A program made the position numbers and the translations under genes. Source: Diphasiastrum complanatum (taxonomy: Eukaryota; Streptophyta; Lycopodiopsida; Lycopodiales; Lycopodiaceae). Taken from it: a DNA stretch of 64,000 nt. Positions 12,060 to 22,958 of the stretch are shown piece after piece (the stretch's first letter is position 1; each line of letters starts with the position of its first letter). The stretch spans positions 27,106,541-27,170,540 of the forward strand of contig CM055094.1 of assembly GCA_029204225.1 (NCBI GenBank), written 5' to 3'. Under the pieces are notes generated by a model that saw only the letters and a program-made list of their open reading frames with translations, was not told the DNA's origin and ran no database searches.

Positions 12060-12593
12060 ATGAATGTCCAGTTGTTACCGCAATGTACTGTTTTTCTCTC
12101 CACATTCTACTACCTCTCCCTCGCTTCACCTCTCATCGTATTCTGCACCACCAGGCTTGTTGCCTACTCCAAGATTTCATGTGCTCCACGCCTTGGTTTC
12201 TCCCCTCCTTTCTTCTACCCCGACGTCGCTCCCGTCCCTACTACTTTTGCATCGATTTCTGCTGCTCCGGTTTGCTTACCTCTTTCGCCCTCTTGTTACG
12301 CCACTCCTGCTCCTACAGCTCTTCCATCGATTTCTGTTGCTCCAGTTTGCTTATCTGCATCGTCCCCCCCCCTCCTGATGCGTTGTTGTTCCCTCCCTCA
12401 TGCCCAATTCCCAGCCCTTTGGTTTCTGCTTGTCCCGATGCCCAAACAGTTTGTGACCCCTCTCTGGTTCATCATGGCTTTCCTTGATACCCCACTTCCT
12501 CCGCCATCTCTACCCCAAGAGGACGTCAAGCTACCTACAACGTTGGTGGGCCAGGTTTTGCCTCCTTCCACCTTGTCAGACGTGGTTCACTAG
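12060..12593 (+). other. CT-rich open frame, probably not a gene
   Basis: A 177-codon plus-strand frame rich in Pro, Ser, Leu, Phe and Cys. The sequence is pyrimidine-rich, so all three plus frames stay open for long stretches. Its right part (about 12432 onward) is the complement of an element leader conserved at 55247-55609. I see no known domain and treat the frame as a by-product of composition. Confidence 0.3.
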
Positions 12594-12793
12594 GCACCTT
12601 CATAGAATGCTGGCAGCAAGGCCAAGGGCAGGCTCCCTCACCAACAAAGACACTAGCAGTCCTCATAGTTGGCATGAAGACAAAATTGGCACGGTTTTAG
12701 GGTTCAGGATTTAGCGTTTGCCTGCCAAACTACTACAACAGTTCAAGTAAAAGGGCAAGCATGGAAGGGGGTGTTGGATCTATGATACCAGCT
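12432..12793 (-). repeat. Leader of LTR element 'D' with primer-binding site
   Basis: On the minus strand this starts right after an LTR end (CCCAACA) and has a primer-binding site TGGTATCATAGA at 12779-12790, one mismatch from the tRNA-Met type. The stretch matches 55247-55609 on the plus strand closely. Confidence 0.65.
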
Positions 12794-13540
12794 TGTTGGG
12801 CTCTGATAGGTGCGAAATGATTAAAGAGAAATCAACATACAAATTATAATAGGATCTTTACCAAACTATAGTTTCAGAATTTAACTTAGATTGACAGGAG
12901 GAATATCTTGTAGGTGTCGCAGCAACCATGAAGGAAGTGAAACAGTTAGGCGTCTAAGACAGCCATGCTTCCTTTGAGATTAGATATTCAATGTGGAGCA
13001 AGTATCAATGAGTGAGAGAGAAAATATAAAAAAGCATTCACAATCTAACACACATAAGAAAATAGAAAATCTGAATTAAGTTGTTGTGAATACAACTATC
13101 AAATCATGATCCTGTGCCCAAGAATGGTTCACAGTAATAGCGCACTATGTGCTGTGATCTTACTTAGCTAGTTACAGATTGAATACTATCTCTACTTCTT
13201 GAATATCTTTCACTCTCTCTAAGATCTCTAATCTTGTGGAATCATATAATTAAGATACAATGAAGTTCGATGTGGAACTCTAAATCATGCTATATTATTC
13301 TCCCTGATCATCTATTTATCATCTTCTACTATGATCTTACTTGAATGGTGTTGTCATTATGTATATATACATGCAATAGTCATAACGATTATGTGGGCAA
13401 CAAGCTTGAAACAATACAGTTACTACAAAGTACTGAAATGAACTGTAACGTAGTCTGCATCGGACAGAGCAGAGGAAGAGCTCCATTTTGAATGGTGGCA
13501 GTCGACGATCATCGAAGACTTTGGACAAGTCGAGTCGACT
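12794..13540 (-). repeat. LTR 'D' (5' LTR, start unclear)
   Basis: The 3' end (minus) is fixed by TGTTGGG at 12794 next to the primer-binding site. The last ~130 bp match 55120-55246. The other end cannot be fixed because no complete second copy is present. Its upper part passes into a GTCGA-rich stretch (about 13500-13720). Confidence 0.5.
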
Positions 13541-13870
13541 AGCTTGCTCTTGAGAGGATGTCGATGTCAATGACTTTGAAGTTGGAGAAGTCGATGATGT
13601 CGACTTTGATGTCGATGGAGTATGTCAATGACTTCCATGATGTGGACTTCGAAGTCGGAGACTTCGATGTCGATTCTGCTTCTGCTTCAGTTGATTGTGC
13701 TTCGAACTCGACAATGCTTCTACTATTAAAGCAGGTTCATCGTTACTAATGAATGTCTGATGGGTAAAACGATCAGGCTCTTGTCGATGTTGAACAGATC
13801 GTCGAAAAAAAGTCGGGTTGTTGAGACATGATGATTCTCCTTGCTATGCAACATGGGTATCTTCTATGTT
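13541..13870. repeat. GTCGA-rich stretch
   Basis: Dense repeats of GTCGATG, GTCGACT and TTCGAAGTC occur, mainly between 13500 and 13720. The 13680-13860 part matches the inverse of about 46790-46990, so it is also the distal end of the composite element copy. No intact frame. Confidence 0.5.
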
Positions 13871-14380
13871 TGTCAGAACAGTTGCAAGTCGAGGCCTGTC
13901 GATGGTGATGGGAGTCGTTGGAATGAACTCTTGCATTGGTTGCTTCTACTTCTGCTTCTGCTTGAAGTCGTAGAATCTATCTTCGAGGAAGACGACATCT
14001 TGACTGATTGAGATACGGCTCGACTTGACATCGTAGATTCGATAGGCTTTGTGTGATGTCGAGTATCCAATGATGATACTCCTACAGCTAACAAGGTCAA
14101 GCTTCTTTTTCAGATCAGAGGGAATTTGCACATAACAAAAACAACCAAACACTCGAAGGTGTCTTAGACTTGGTTTTAGCCATAGAAGGCTTCGAAGGAG
14201 GTCTTTGAGTGGACTGCTTTGATTGAATAGTTCTGTAGATAGAAAGTTGTTGAAATAGCTTCAGCCCAAAATTTTTTGGTGAGCTGAGCATTTGACATCA
14301 TTGATCGTGCTGCATTGAGTATTGTTCGGTTCTTCATCTCTGCTACTCCATTTTGCTGTGGTGTGTAGCTCTAGAAAGAT
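13870..14380 (-). pseudogene. Copia integrase C-terminal fragment (composite copy 1)
   Basis: The minus frame 13946-14152 reads MFGCFCYVQIPSDLKKKLDL then a GYSTSHKAYRIYDVKS segment, the typical copia integrase C-terminal region after the catalytic core. Upstream (14152-14380), broken frames still show integrase text such as AERKNRT-type and [13 protein letters not shown]-type residues. It is joined directly at about 14380 to non-copia sequence (next entry). The plus-strand region 46300-46990 carries the same junction. Confidence 0.75.
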
Positions 14381-14765
14381 CCCAACATATAAATACCCTA
14401 GATAAGTAATAGTGACTATCTGGAAAATATGCTCGGATGGAAAATGTGTAACGGTAAGGGCCAAAGGTGCATAAATCATGTCAGGAACCGTAGAAATATC
14501 ATGAGGCAGATCACTAACCTCAAGCAGAAATCCATGAAGTAAATCGAAGAAGATACAACCTGATCACCAATAGCGAGGGAACCATCAAACATGGACCCGT
14601 GAAGAACCCCATAGAAATCAGCAGAAACATCGGCCATAACAGACTCAAGAGATGGAGATATAGAGACAAATGGAGAAGATATTGCACCAATCACCGAACC
14701 AGGAGGGCTATTCGAGGTATGTGCAAAAGCAATAGTAGAAATACCACCAAGGTATACGACCTCAA
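14381..14765 (-). pseudogene. C-terminal part of gypsy-like protease polyprotein (composite copy 1)
   Basis: Frames 14476-14793 and 14261-14479 encode YLGGISTIAFAHT, SPFVSISPSLESVMADVSAD, MIYAPLALTVTHFPSEHIFQ and related text. This matches the plus-strand copy at 45897-46300. In that copy it continues the protease frame of 38088-39382. Homology stops near 14765 at a breakpoint. Confidence 0.65.
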
Positions 14766-14769
14766 GACT

Positions 14770-15195
14770 ATTCTCAATTTGTCGGTGTATCATATGGATA
14801 GTGTCGCATACGTCTCTTTGAATGATGTTGGAGATGTTCTTGATTTGAGGGAGGATGAAATATTATCAATTTTGTCTAATTCATCAAAGAATTCTCAGAC
14901 TTCATAGATCTCGAGGGTGATGATCTGTGTGCTTCCATTGATTACAAAGACGGAGATGAATGGCTTGACGGGACTGAAACCCTTGACGGGACTGAATGGC
15001 TTGACGGGACTGAAGCCTTGCAGTCAATCATGTTTGAAATCAGGGCATACCAGGAATTTCTGAGAATCCAGAGTAGATATGTCTCACAGTCCTCATAAAC
15101 TAATCCATCCACTGCTTTGACAACCATAGTTGTTGGTCATGATCTACATACTGCTGTAATTATTCAAGCTGATGAGCATGATCTGGTAAGTAAAT
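14770..15195 (+). other. Candidate host-gene exon(s), unrecognised
   Basis: The plus strand reads protein-like in adjoining frames. One has MDSVAYVSLNDVGDVLDLRE up to a stop at 14905-14907. Another has FSDFIDLEGDDLCASIDYKD followed by EALQSIMFEIRAYQEFLRIQ. A third stretch, TTIVVGHDLHTAVIIQADEH, ends at CTGGTAAGT (about 15183-15191), a perfect splice-donor consensus. A 17-bp unit GGCTTGACGGGACTGAA recurs near 14960-15015, giving repeats of LDGTE. No transposon motif is present. It may be part of a host gene or a captured fragment. I cannot name the family. Confidence 0.3.
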
Positions 15196-16018
15196 TTGAT
15201 TTTAATTGAAAGAGATCTTTATTCAAATATAGTTATTTTGTTTTCAAGATATGGAGGTAGATGCCTTTGCAACAAGACAGAGATATGTGAGGGAAAGCCA
15301 GGGATCACGACAAAGGCATTCATCCCTATCCCATTATTTGAAGAGCTTTGTAAATAAAGAAATGTGCATTCATCATAGCAAATTTTCTTTCGATGTTGTG
15401 ACAATAATTGCAATTAAAGCGTTATCATACTACCCTCAAAATACATATAAATCTATTTTTGCAAAGAGAGACATTGTTATAAAAGTATTTGGCTATGTAG
15501 CCGAGGAAGTTCCTAAAAGGTCATCCTCCTTAGCTGTTTTTTCTCCGGATACATAGACTTGAGCAAAATAAGATCTATTGATTTTCTAGATAATTTTTTC
15601 ATAACCACAACAAAGTTGATCATTAGAGATAAAGAGAAAAAATGATTTTGTTGTGCATTGTACTTGAAATGATGCCATATAACTAGTTTTGTATCAAATT
15701 TGAACACGTATGTAGAACCATTGAAATAGCTGGATGATGTAACTATTTTTTTGAGATGTTCCACTGTGTTGTGTACTTCGATGAAATGCTACTCTGGCTT
15801 GCCAATGTGATTTCTCCATTTCTTTTGATGACCAAATACTTAGACTGTCGTAAGCTTTTGCAAAAAATGATGCATGATGTCGTAAAAAATATCAGAGATA
15901 CAAGCATTGTCATATTAATCACTTTAAATTTAGTATATGTGCAATGAAATTATAATTCTAAGAGTTATGTTGAAAAGAGATTTATGGTACAATGCGTAAT
16001 ATGACCTTCACCCTAGGC
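15196..16018. other. Unassigned interval left of copia insertion
   Basis: A 101-codon plus frame (15251-15556) and an overlapping minus frame have no motif I know. The stretch was contiguous with 21011 onward before the copia element at 16019-21010 inserted. Confidence 0.35.
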
Positions 16019-16970
16019 TGTAGGAAAAATAGTAATTATTCTTCCACAGAGAACACGATGAAAGTTTGAATAAATCAAACTAATATTAGTGTCTTCAATC
16101 GGGTCTGTATCTAATCTATTTACTAATAGAACAGTATTTGCTCTGATTGAACATGCGTGCAAAAATAATATGCAAAATTAAGAGACAACATAAGACAATT
16201 TTTAAACAAATAGAAACTATTGATAAAAAATGAATTGATAATTCTGAATCTGAATCATCAATATACATTTCTTGTTGTCTTATCTCACTGTTGTGTCTCT
16301 GATTGAGTGAGTTACAACGAGTAATGCACATGTATTTATATTGCTACAAGATAGGTCTTTTGGCCTTTTATTTACAGGTCTTTTGGTCTTTTATTTATGT
16401 AACAATAGATATCTAACCGTTTACAACGGTTGATATTCAAATAGACGCTCTATTTCCAAGGTCAAATAAATTCTATTTGCGAATTATTTGCGAAAGTCCA
16501 TCTCTTTGTCTCAGCTTCCTGTTTCGCGAATTGTTCACGACACTTGTCTCTTCGCGACATTTTCGTCTTTCGCAAATTGTTCACAACAGATGACAACTTT
16601 AAGCTTTGAAGAAGAAATTCAAAAATTTTCGCGAACTGTTTGCGACAGGTGAGCTTGGAGAAGAATCCAGAAGATTTTGCAAATTGTTTGCGACATCTGA
16701 TGTTTGAACAAGAAATAGAATATTTCACGACAAGATTTTGTTCGCGAATCTTTCGAGCTTCAACAAGAAAGCCACGAGCTTCTACAAGAAACTGTTTCGC
16801 AAATCTTTCGAGTTGACTGCAAGATATATTTCGTGAATCCTTCACGAATCTTTCGAATTGGTTATGAATAGAAATGTTTCGAGTTCGCGTTCATTTCTTT
16901 CTCATCCTTTGTCAAGTAAACTGCGCGCTTTGTTAGTAGAATTAAGATCTGTCTGATCAGTTGTTCTACA
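16019..16970 (-). repeat. 3' LTR of copia element
   Basis: Reads TGTAGAACAACTGATCAG to TTTTTCCTACA on the minus strand. On the minus strand a purine tract (complement of 16971-16980) precedes it. It contains several TTCGCGA and TTTGCGA motifs, as do the sister LTRs. Confidence 0.88.
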
Positions 16971-18280
16971 GCTCCCTCGTTGTCATTTCCTCTGTGGAAA
17001 TGAAGACTGCCTTCAGTATCTTCTTCTTGACTAATGTTCGAATCACATAATATTTGATAGCTATGTGCTTCATTTTTGAGTGAAATACAGGATCTTTCGT
17101 AAGATAGATTGCTAAAGTGTTATCCATTAACAAGACATAAGGTTCAGAAATAGATTCATCAAATCCTTCCAATATCTGTTTGATCCAGATCAGCTCATTT
17201 GTCATCTTGGCTACTGCTACATATTCTGCTTCACAGGAAGATTGAGCTACTATTGTTTGCTTCTTGCCTATCCAGAGTATGGCTATTCCAGATACTAGAG
17301 TACAACATCTTGAAATACTTTTGCTATCATCCTTCATGGATGCCCAGCTTGCGTCACTATAAAATTCGATGTGAAATCCAGCTTCCTTCGAATAACACAG
17401 TCCATACTCTTTTGTTTTCTGAAGATATTGTAGTACTCTCTTTGCTAACTTCCAATGCAACGATCCTGGGTTTTGATTATATTGGCTCAGCCTGTATACT
17501 GCAAACATTATATCAGGTCTGGTGTTATTTGCTAGATATAGCAATGATCTAATCAGCCTACGATAGGGTGTTTTGGCCACTCATTCCTCTTCATCGAGAG
17601 TCTGCGGACAATCTGCCTTGTTCAGTATTGTTCCAGATATCATTGGAGTATGCACACCTTTGCATTCGCGCATCTTGAAGTCTTCAATGATCTTTTGAGT
17701 GCACTTTTGCTCACCACCTTCAAAGTCTCTCACGATCTGCAAGCCTAGATAGATTTTAGCTTCTCCTAGGTCAACGATCTCAAATATTTCAGAAATGTCT
17801 CTTTTGACATCTGAAATTAACTTATCTCTCTTTGAGAAGATAAGTGTGTCATCAACATAAATAGCTAGAATGATTATTTCATTTTGGACATGCATGATAT
17901 AGACATTTGACTCAACAAACAGAGGTTTGAAGCCTAAGGAACGTAGTGCTTTGTCCTTCTTCTATACCATTGTCTGGCTGCTTGTTTCAGACCATAAATG
18001 CTTTTATTCATGTGACATCCGTATTATGGATATTCTTGGTTTACAAAACCAAGTGGTTGGTCCATGAATAAGTCTTCTTCCAATTCTGCGTGCAAGGAAG
18101 CAGTCTTCTCATCTACAATATGGATTTTCAGATCATGAGCCATTGCATACGCAAATAGCAAGCGAATTGATGTATGTTTGACTACCGGTGAGAAAGTATC
18201 AGTGTAGTCGATTCCATATTTCTGTGATAATCCTTTAGCAACTAACCTTGCCTTATATCTGATGTTTTCTCCATCAGGAC
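16966..18280 (-). pseudogene. Copia reverse transcriptase and RNase H
   Basis: The start of reverse transcriptase (18000-18280) is legible but broken (KARLVAKG-type text, then KSIYGLKQAARQWYRR). Frame 17581-17895 has the intact active site IILAIYVDDTLIFSKRD and DLGEAKIYLGLQI. Frame 16966-17580 is an RNase H with YRRLIRSLLYLANNTRPDIM, SDASWAS, SSCEAEYVAVAKM and MDNTLAI, so its acidic residues are preserved. A stop at 17578-17580 separates the last two frames. They would copy element RNA into DNA in the particle. Confidence 0.85.
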
Positions 18281-19598
18281 CTATTTTGATCTTGTAGATC
18301 CACTTGCATTTGACTGGTCTCCTTCCATCAGTAATAGGTGCAATTGTCCATACATTGTTCTTATACTGTTTGCTATGTACTTCGACACATCAAATTTAAC
18401 ATCTCGAACAACTTTTATCTTGCCAGTTTCTGGTACATAGACACGATAAAATGACGAATGTAACTCGAATCCTACCAGAAAACCTTGTTCTGTCTTTTCA
18501 TCGAGTTTCTTTCTCAGCTTATCTGGTATGTGCATATACACTGCGAACATGTGCAAGATTTGGCTTCGACTTCCACCATATTTCATGAGGAGTTTTATCC
18601 GGTATCCGAGATTTCAGAATACGATTCTACAGATAATTTGATGTAGCCACTGCTTCTGCCCACAATTGTTTTCGTGCTTTTGTATGAGCGATCATACACC
18701 TTGCAGCTTCCATAAGTGTACGATCTCTTGGTTCAGCTATTCCATTGTGATGAGGTGTGTATGATGCAGTCTTTGTATGCATAATACCTCGATCAGTACA
18801 GTAAGCCTTGAATTTGTTGGAAATGTACTCACCTCCACGATCTATGCGAATCTGCTTCAACTTATTGCATGTCTGCTTCTCAGCCCAATTCATATACTCA
18901 ATGAATTTCTCAAAAGCTTCAGATTTGGTACGAATAAAGTATACCATAGCGAACTTGCTGAATTCATCAATAAATGTTATGAAGTACTTTGCATCACCCA
19001 ACGACAATACTCCAAATGGTCTACAAATATCTGAATGCACAATTTCAAGTACCTTAGTTGCTTTATAAACATCCTTAATGGAAGGTGTTCTAGTCATCTT
19101 GCCTTTAAGACATGATTCGTAGGTAGTTTGAATATCTCTACTTTTGAGTTTGACTCTTTGAATTCTCTAACTTTTGTTGGCTTGGTACAAGGCTTCCATG
19201 TTCATGTGACATAGCCTCTTGTGCCACAGTTTATCTGTTGATTCTTGAGTTTGATTCGCTTGTTCGATTTTTGTTCGAATGTTCAGGTGATATAAATTTC
19301 CTTCTCTATTGCCTTTAGCAACTAGGTTATCAGAATTTTTCTCAAATAGTTGACAAGAGTTCTTTGTGACGGTTACTGACATGCCTGTATCAACTATCTT
19401 AGCTAAGGATAGAAGATCTTTGTCAAAAGTAGGGATATAGGGAAGTCCCTGATTTGTGTCCAGCCATAATACACCAGTTCCATCAACCACATATTTAGAA
19501 CCGTCTCCAAGTATAAATGAATCTCGAATACTTCGTCTTCTTGTACTCAAACAAAATTTGTTTCGAGGAAACAAAATGTGAGGTGGCTCCCGAATCAA
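18281..19598 (-). pseudogene. Copia GAG-pre-integrase and integrase
   Basis: Frame 19167-19598 ends with LWHKRLCHMNMEALYQANKS, the GAG-pre-integrase zinc-binding region. Frame 18627-19097 carries the catalytic core: VLEIVHSDICRPFG with the first Asp, FITFIDEFSKFAMVYF, the second Asp in QIRIDRGGEYISNKF, and HNGIAEPRDRTLMEAA with the final Glu. Frame 18281-18586 holds the C-terminal GYS-like segment (KTEQGFLVGFELHSSFYRVY). Frames are broken at about 19130 and 18600. Confidence 0.87.
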
Positions 19599-20039
19599 GT
19601 ACTACTTCTTGAATTGAATTAGATGAACAACATAGATCGACACTAACATAAGTTGTTGAGTTCCTTGTTGCCCCGTCTTCTGCTGCTCTGGAGCATTCTG
19701 CCTTGTCTTTGACATAGTTTGAATCTGAAGGTTTGTTTTGATTCTGCTCCTTTTTGTTTCTGGAATTCTGATAATAGTCTACTACTGCATGACTCCGTTT
19801 ATGACAATGAATGCATTCAATCTTTGGATTTAACCGACACTTATCTTCTGTGTGACCTGATCTTCTGCATTATTTATCCTTAGAAATTGTATTTTCAGTG
19901 CCAGAATTCTGTAAGGAAATAAACAGATCTTCAATCTTTCACACGAATGTGTTCAGGTCTTTGTCGTCCCACTCTAGGTAAGTTAACTGGTCTTCCAAGA
20001 ATATGATCTGATTATCATTGTATCAGTTTTATTCCGTAT
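19599..20039 (-). pseudogene. Copia gag and protease remnant
   Basis: Broken minus frames still show a zinc-knuckle-like region around 19770-19870 (a CHKRSH-type run and CRLNPKIEC) and the protease active site VLDSGATSHF near 19570-19600. Only the first and last parts of gag remain in 440 bp, against roughly 800-1000 bp in an intact relative, so there is a large internal deletion. A longer gag of the same family lies at 53609-54045. Confidence 0.7.
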
Positions 20040-20051
20040 GCTCTGATACCA
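20040..20051 (-). promoter_or_regulatory. Primer-binding site of copia element
   Basis: The minus strand reads TGGTATCAGAGC, an exact initiator tRNA-Met complement, one base inside the 5' LTR. Confidence 0.9.
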
Positions 20052-20052
20052 A

Positions 20053-21010
20053 TGTAGGAAAAATAGTAATTATTCCTTCCATAGAAAACACGATGAAAGT
20101 TTGAATAAATCAAACTAATATCAGTGTCTTCAATCGGGTCTGTATCTGATCTATTTACTAATAGAACAGTATTTGCTCTGATTGAATATGCATGCAGAAA
20201 TAATATGCGAAATTAAGAGATAACATAAGACAATATTTAGACATATAGAAACTATTGATCAAATACGAATTTATAATTCTGAATTTGAATCATCAATATA
20301 CATCTCTTGTCGTCTTATCTCGTTGTTGTGTCACTGATTGAGTGAGTTACAATGAGTAGTGCACATGTATTTATATTGCTACAGGATAGGTCTTTGGCCT
20401 TTTATTTATAGGTTTTCTGGCCTTCTATTTCTGTAACAGTATATATCTAACCGTTTACGATGATTGATATTCAAATACACGCTCTGTTTCCAGGGTCGAA
20501 TAAATTTTGTTGGCAAATTATTTGCGACAGTCCATCTCTTCGTCTCGGCTTCGTGTTTTGCGAATTGTTCGCGACACTTGTCTCTCGCGACATTTTCGTC
20601 TTGATTGTTCACGACAGATGACAACTTTAAGCTTTGAAGAAGAAATTCAGAATTTTTTGCAAACTGTTCGCGATAGGTGAGCTTGGAGAAGAATTCAGAA
20701 GATTTCGCGAATTGTTCGCGACATCTGAGGTTTGAACAAGAAACAAAATATTTTGCGACAAGATTATGTTCGTGAATCTTTCGAGCTTCAACAAGAAAGC
20801 CACAAGCTTCTACAAGAAACTGTTTTGCAAATCTTTCGCGAATCTTTCGAGTTGATTGCAAGATAAATTTCATGAATCCTTCGTGTATGTTTCGAGTTGG
20901 TCACAAATAGAAAGGTTTCGAGTTTGCATTCGTTTCTTTCTCATCCTTTGTCATGTAAACTGCGCGCTTTGTTATTAGAATCAAGATCTGTATGATCAGT
21001 TGTTCTACAT
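20053..21010 (-). repeat. 5' LTR of copia element
   Basis: 958 bp, ends TGTAGAAC and CCTACA on the minus strand. It is rich in TTCGCGA and TTGTTCGCGAC motifs in its 20500-20850 part, a candidate promoter region. Confidence 0.88.
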
Positions 21011-21924
21011 AGGGACCTTTAACTGCATCTACAAACTAAATATATGAAGGTATATCAATTTCTCGGTAATTCTTACCTCTCCATGTAGTGTACAAATGTG
21101 GACATTTTTAGGCGGAATCGGTAGTACTGGTTTTCAGTTTGGATCTTCTATATCCCTTGAAACTCTCGTGCTCTTTGACATGTCTTGTGTAGTTTTCATG
21201 CAATAGAGGCATGGATGTTTTTGAATTTGCTCCATGTGAGACGTTGAACGTGCACTTCAATGACTTCAGGTCTCCAACCAAATGCCATTCCACCTTAAAA
21301 TCACCTATTCCATGAATTGAGTGGTGTGTCGCTCATATGATTCTTAATTATCTCTGGATAATCTATTTTACTAAAAATCCAAAATAGAATGTCATGATCT
21401 TCTTTTAAAACTTGTTTGAAACACAAAATCATGGACTATTTCAAGAGAATTGAACATTATTACTCGATCAAGTATATTTAAAACTTAGGCCTATAATAAC
21501 AAAACAATATTACCTTAAAACACAAAACCATAAATTCTCGAAATGAATTAGTTGCTAGTACTCAATAAAATAGATTTAAACTTGGAAAACTGCTAACCAC
21601 CAAATGTTATTTTTGGACTGCACACTAAAATTAAGACTCTCCAGGTTTATCGTATTGCTGAATGCTCCATTCATAAGTGTAATACTAACCCTTTCCAGCT
21701 TTTGTCCCTTTATTACTTCTAATTCATCTAACTTGATAGCTAATATCAATCTTTCAACACTTTCATTTCTGATTCCATAAAACTTTACAATAAATCTCAG
21801 TAAATGATTCAAATCTACAAACATATTGTTGGTGGAATCATAGGACAAAGTGCCATGTTTTGAGTTATAGATTTCATTGATATGGTAATGAATACCAATG
21901 ATATTTTGCAAACCCCTGTTTAAC
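21011..21924 (-). other. Unassigned minus frames
   Basis: Two minus frames, 21108-21293 (61 codons) and 21576-21926 (116 codons), read like protein but match nothing I know. The first is followed on the minus strand by CATGGAGAGGTAAGAATT, which resembles a splice donor. They could be exons of a broken host gene, split from 15196-16018 by the copia insertion. This is inference only. Confidence 0.25.
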
Positions 21925-22427
21925 ACACCCCTCTCTAATTTGAGTATGTTTTTACAGTTAGTTTCATATTGTCATTTTCTTGGTTAAGGTTTAATATAAT
22001 ATTTTGCAAGCGAGAATTATCTATTTTCAAGATTTCATTCTCTTCTTTTGTTTGCAACAAAAGAGTTTCTTTTTCTCTGTAGCCAATAGGCAAACCATTC
22101 ATCGTGAACCAGAGGAAAAAGAACCAGAAACTGAGGAGGTCTACAATGGACCAGCCAATGAATCTTGCTGAACTAGGAGAGCCAGAAAAGATTGTTCAAG
22201 TTGGAGCGCAACTTACTCTTGAGCAATTTCAAGCGTTAAGGAAGCTATTGATCAAATATCAAGACTATTTTGCTTGGATGTACAAGGATCTCAAAGGGAT
22301 CCCTACCTCGGTTATTGAGCATACGATACCCTTAATGCCTGATGCAGTTCCAAAAGTCAGAAGATTTTATCATTGTAATCCAAAAGTTATGGATCTTATA
22401 AGGAAAGAGCTGCAAAGACTACCTCTT
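21925..22427 (+). repeat. Inverse duplicate of the 37262-37765 gypsy segment
   Basis: This is the reverse complement of 37262-37765. Both begin with a shared non-coding leader and encode the start of a gypsy polymerase (MDQPMNLAELGEP, QVGAQLTLEQFQALRKLLIK, WMYKDLKGIPTSVIEHTIPL). On this copy the match ends abruptly near 22427, inside reverse transcriptase. Confidence 0.8.
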
Positions 22428-22958
22428 TCAGATGCCTTGGCTACTCCAGTAGATCTCCATATGGCATATGTTTATACATTTCATGATGGTCCTATTGTAT
22501 ACTCACTAGTTTATTTTGCTGATATCCGTCTAGATGAGTATGCGGTTCTTCTAGATGCATACTTAGTCCAGAACTTATCAATTGATGCTTTTGTTATTAT
22601 GTCTACGTATGTTTTTCCAGATGTGGATCATATTATTCTAGATGCAAGGCGAGAGTATATTTCTTTAGTGGATACAAGCAGTACACATTCATTTATTAAC
22701 AGTTACATTTTCACCAGGATTCGTGCTACACCTGTTCCTACTTCCCAACCTCTCAGTGTTGAGATTGCTCATTCCCATTCTTTTCCCCGTTCTCAGATGT
22801 TTCAGGGCTTGGATTATCGCATTGGTGATTTTTCTGGTCAAGCAAATTTCTACATCATTCCTCTGGAACGCTATGACATTATTTTTGGTGCAGACTGGTT
22901 CTCTTCACTTGGTATTGTTGCTGTGGATCTCTCTCAACAGACACTTTCCTTTCATTAG
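22104..22958 (+). pseudogene. Rearranged reverse-transcriptase/protease fusion frame
   Basis: A single 284-codon open frame. Residues 1-108 are the N-terminal gypsy reverse-transcriptase region. From about residue 109 the text switches to that of the composite element at 38575 onward (LHMAYVYTFHDGPIVYSLVY, then ILDARREYISLVDTSSTHSF and YDIIFGADWFSSLG), a gypsy-type retropepsin. Protease normally precedes reverse transcriptase, so the order is reversed and the frame arose by rearrangement. The active-site region reads VDTSSTHSF instead of DTGA or DSGA. The last coding bases and stop lie inside the TIR insertion. Confidence 0.75.

Larger units (their letters stand above)
16019..21010 (-). mobile_element. 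Complete-ended Ty1/copia element, gag deleted
   Basis: Two long terminal repeats (16019-16970 and 20053-21010) flank a 3.1-kb minus-strand interior with primer-binding site, protease, integrase, reverse transcriptase and RNase H in copia order. Flanking bases TAGGC (16014-16018) and TAGGG (21011-21015) are a 4-of-5 target duplication. About five differences between the LTRs in their first ~110 bp suggest an old insertion. Most of gag is missing and several stops break pol, so it is not autonomous. The same LTR family recurs at 54161-55118. Confidence 0.9.

Noticed and set aside
12060-12593. 177-codon plus-strand frame as a gene
   Set aside because: Pyrimidine-rich sequence with three overlapping open frames, partly complement of a conserved element leader.
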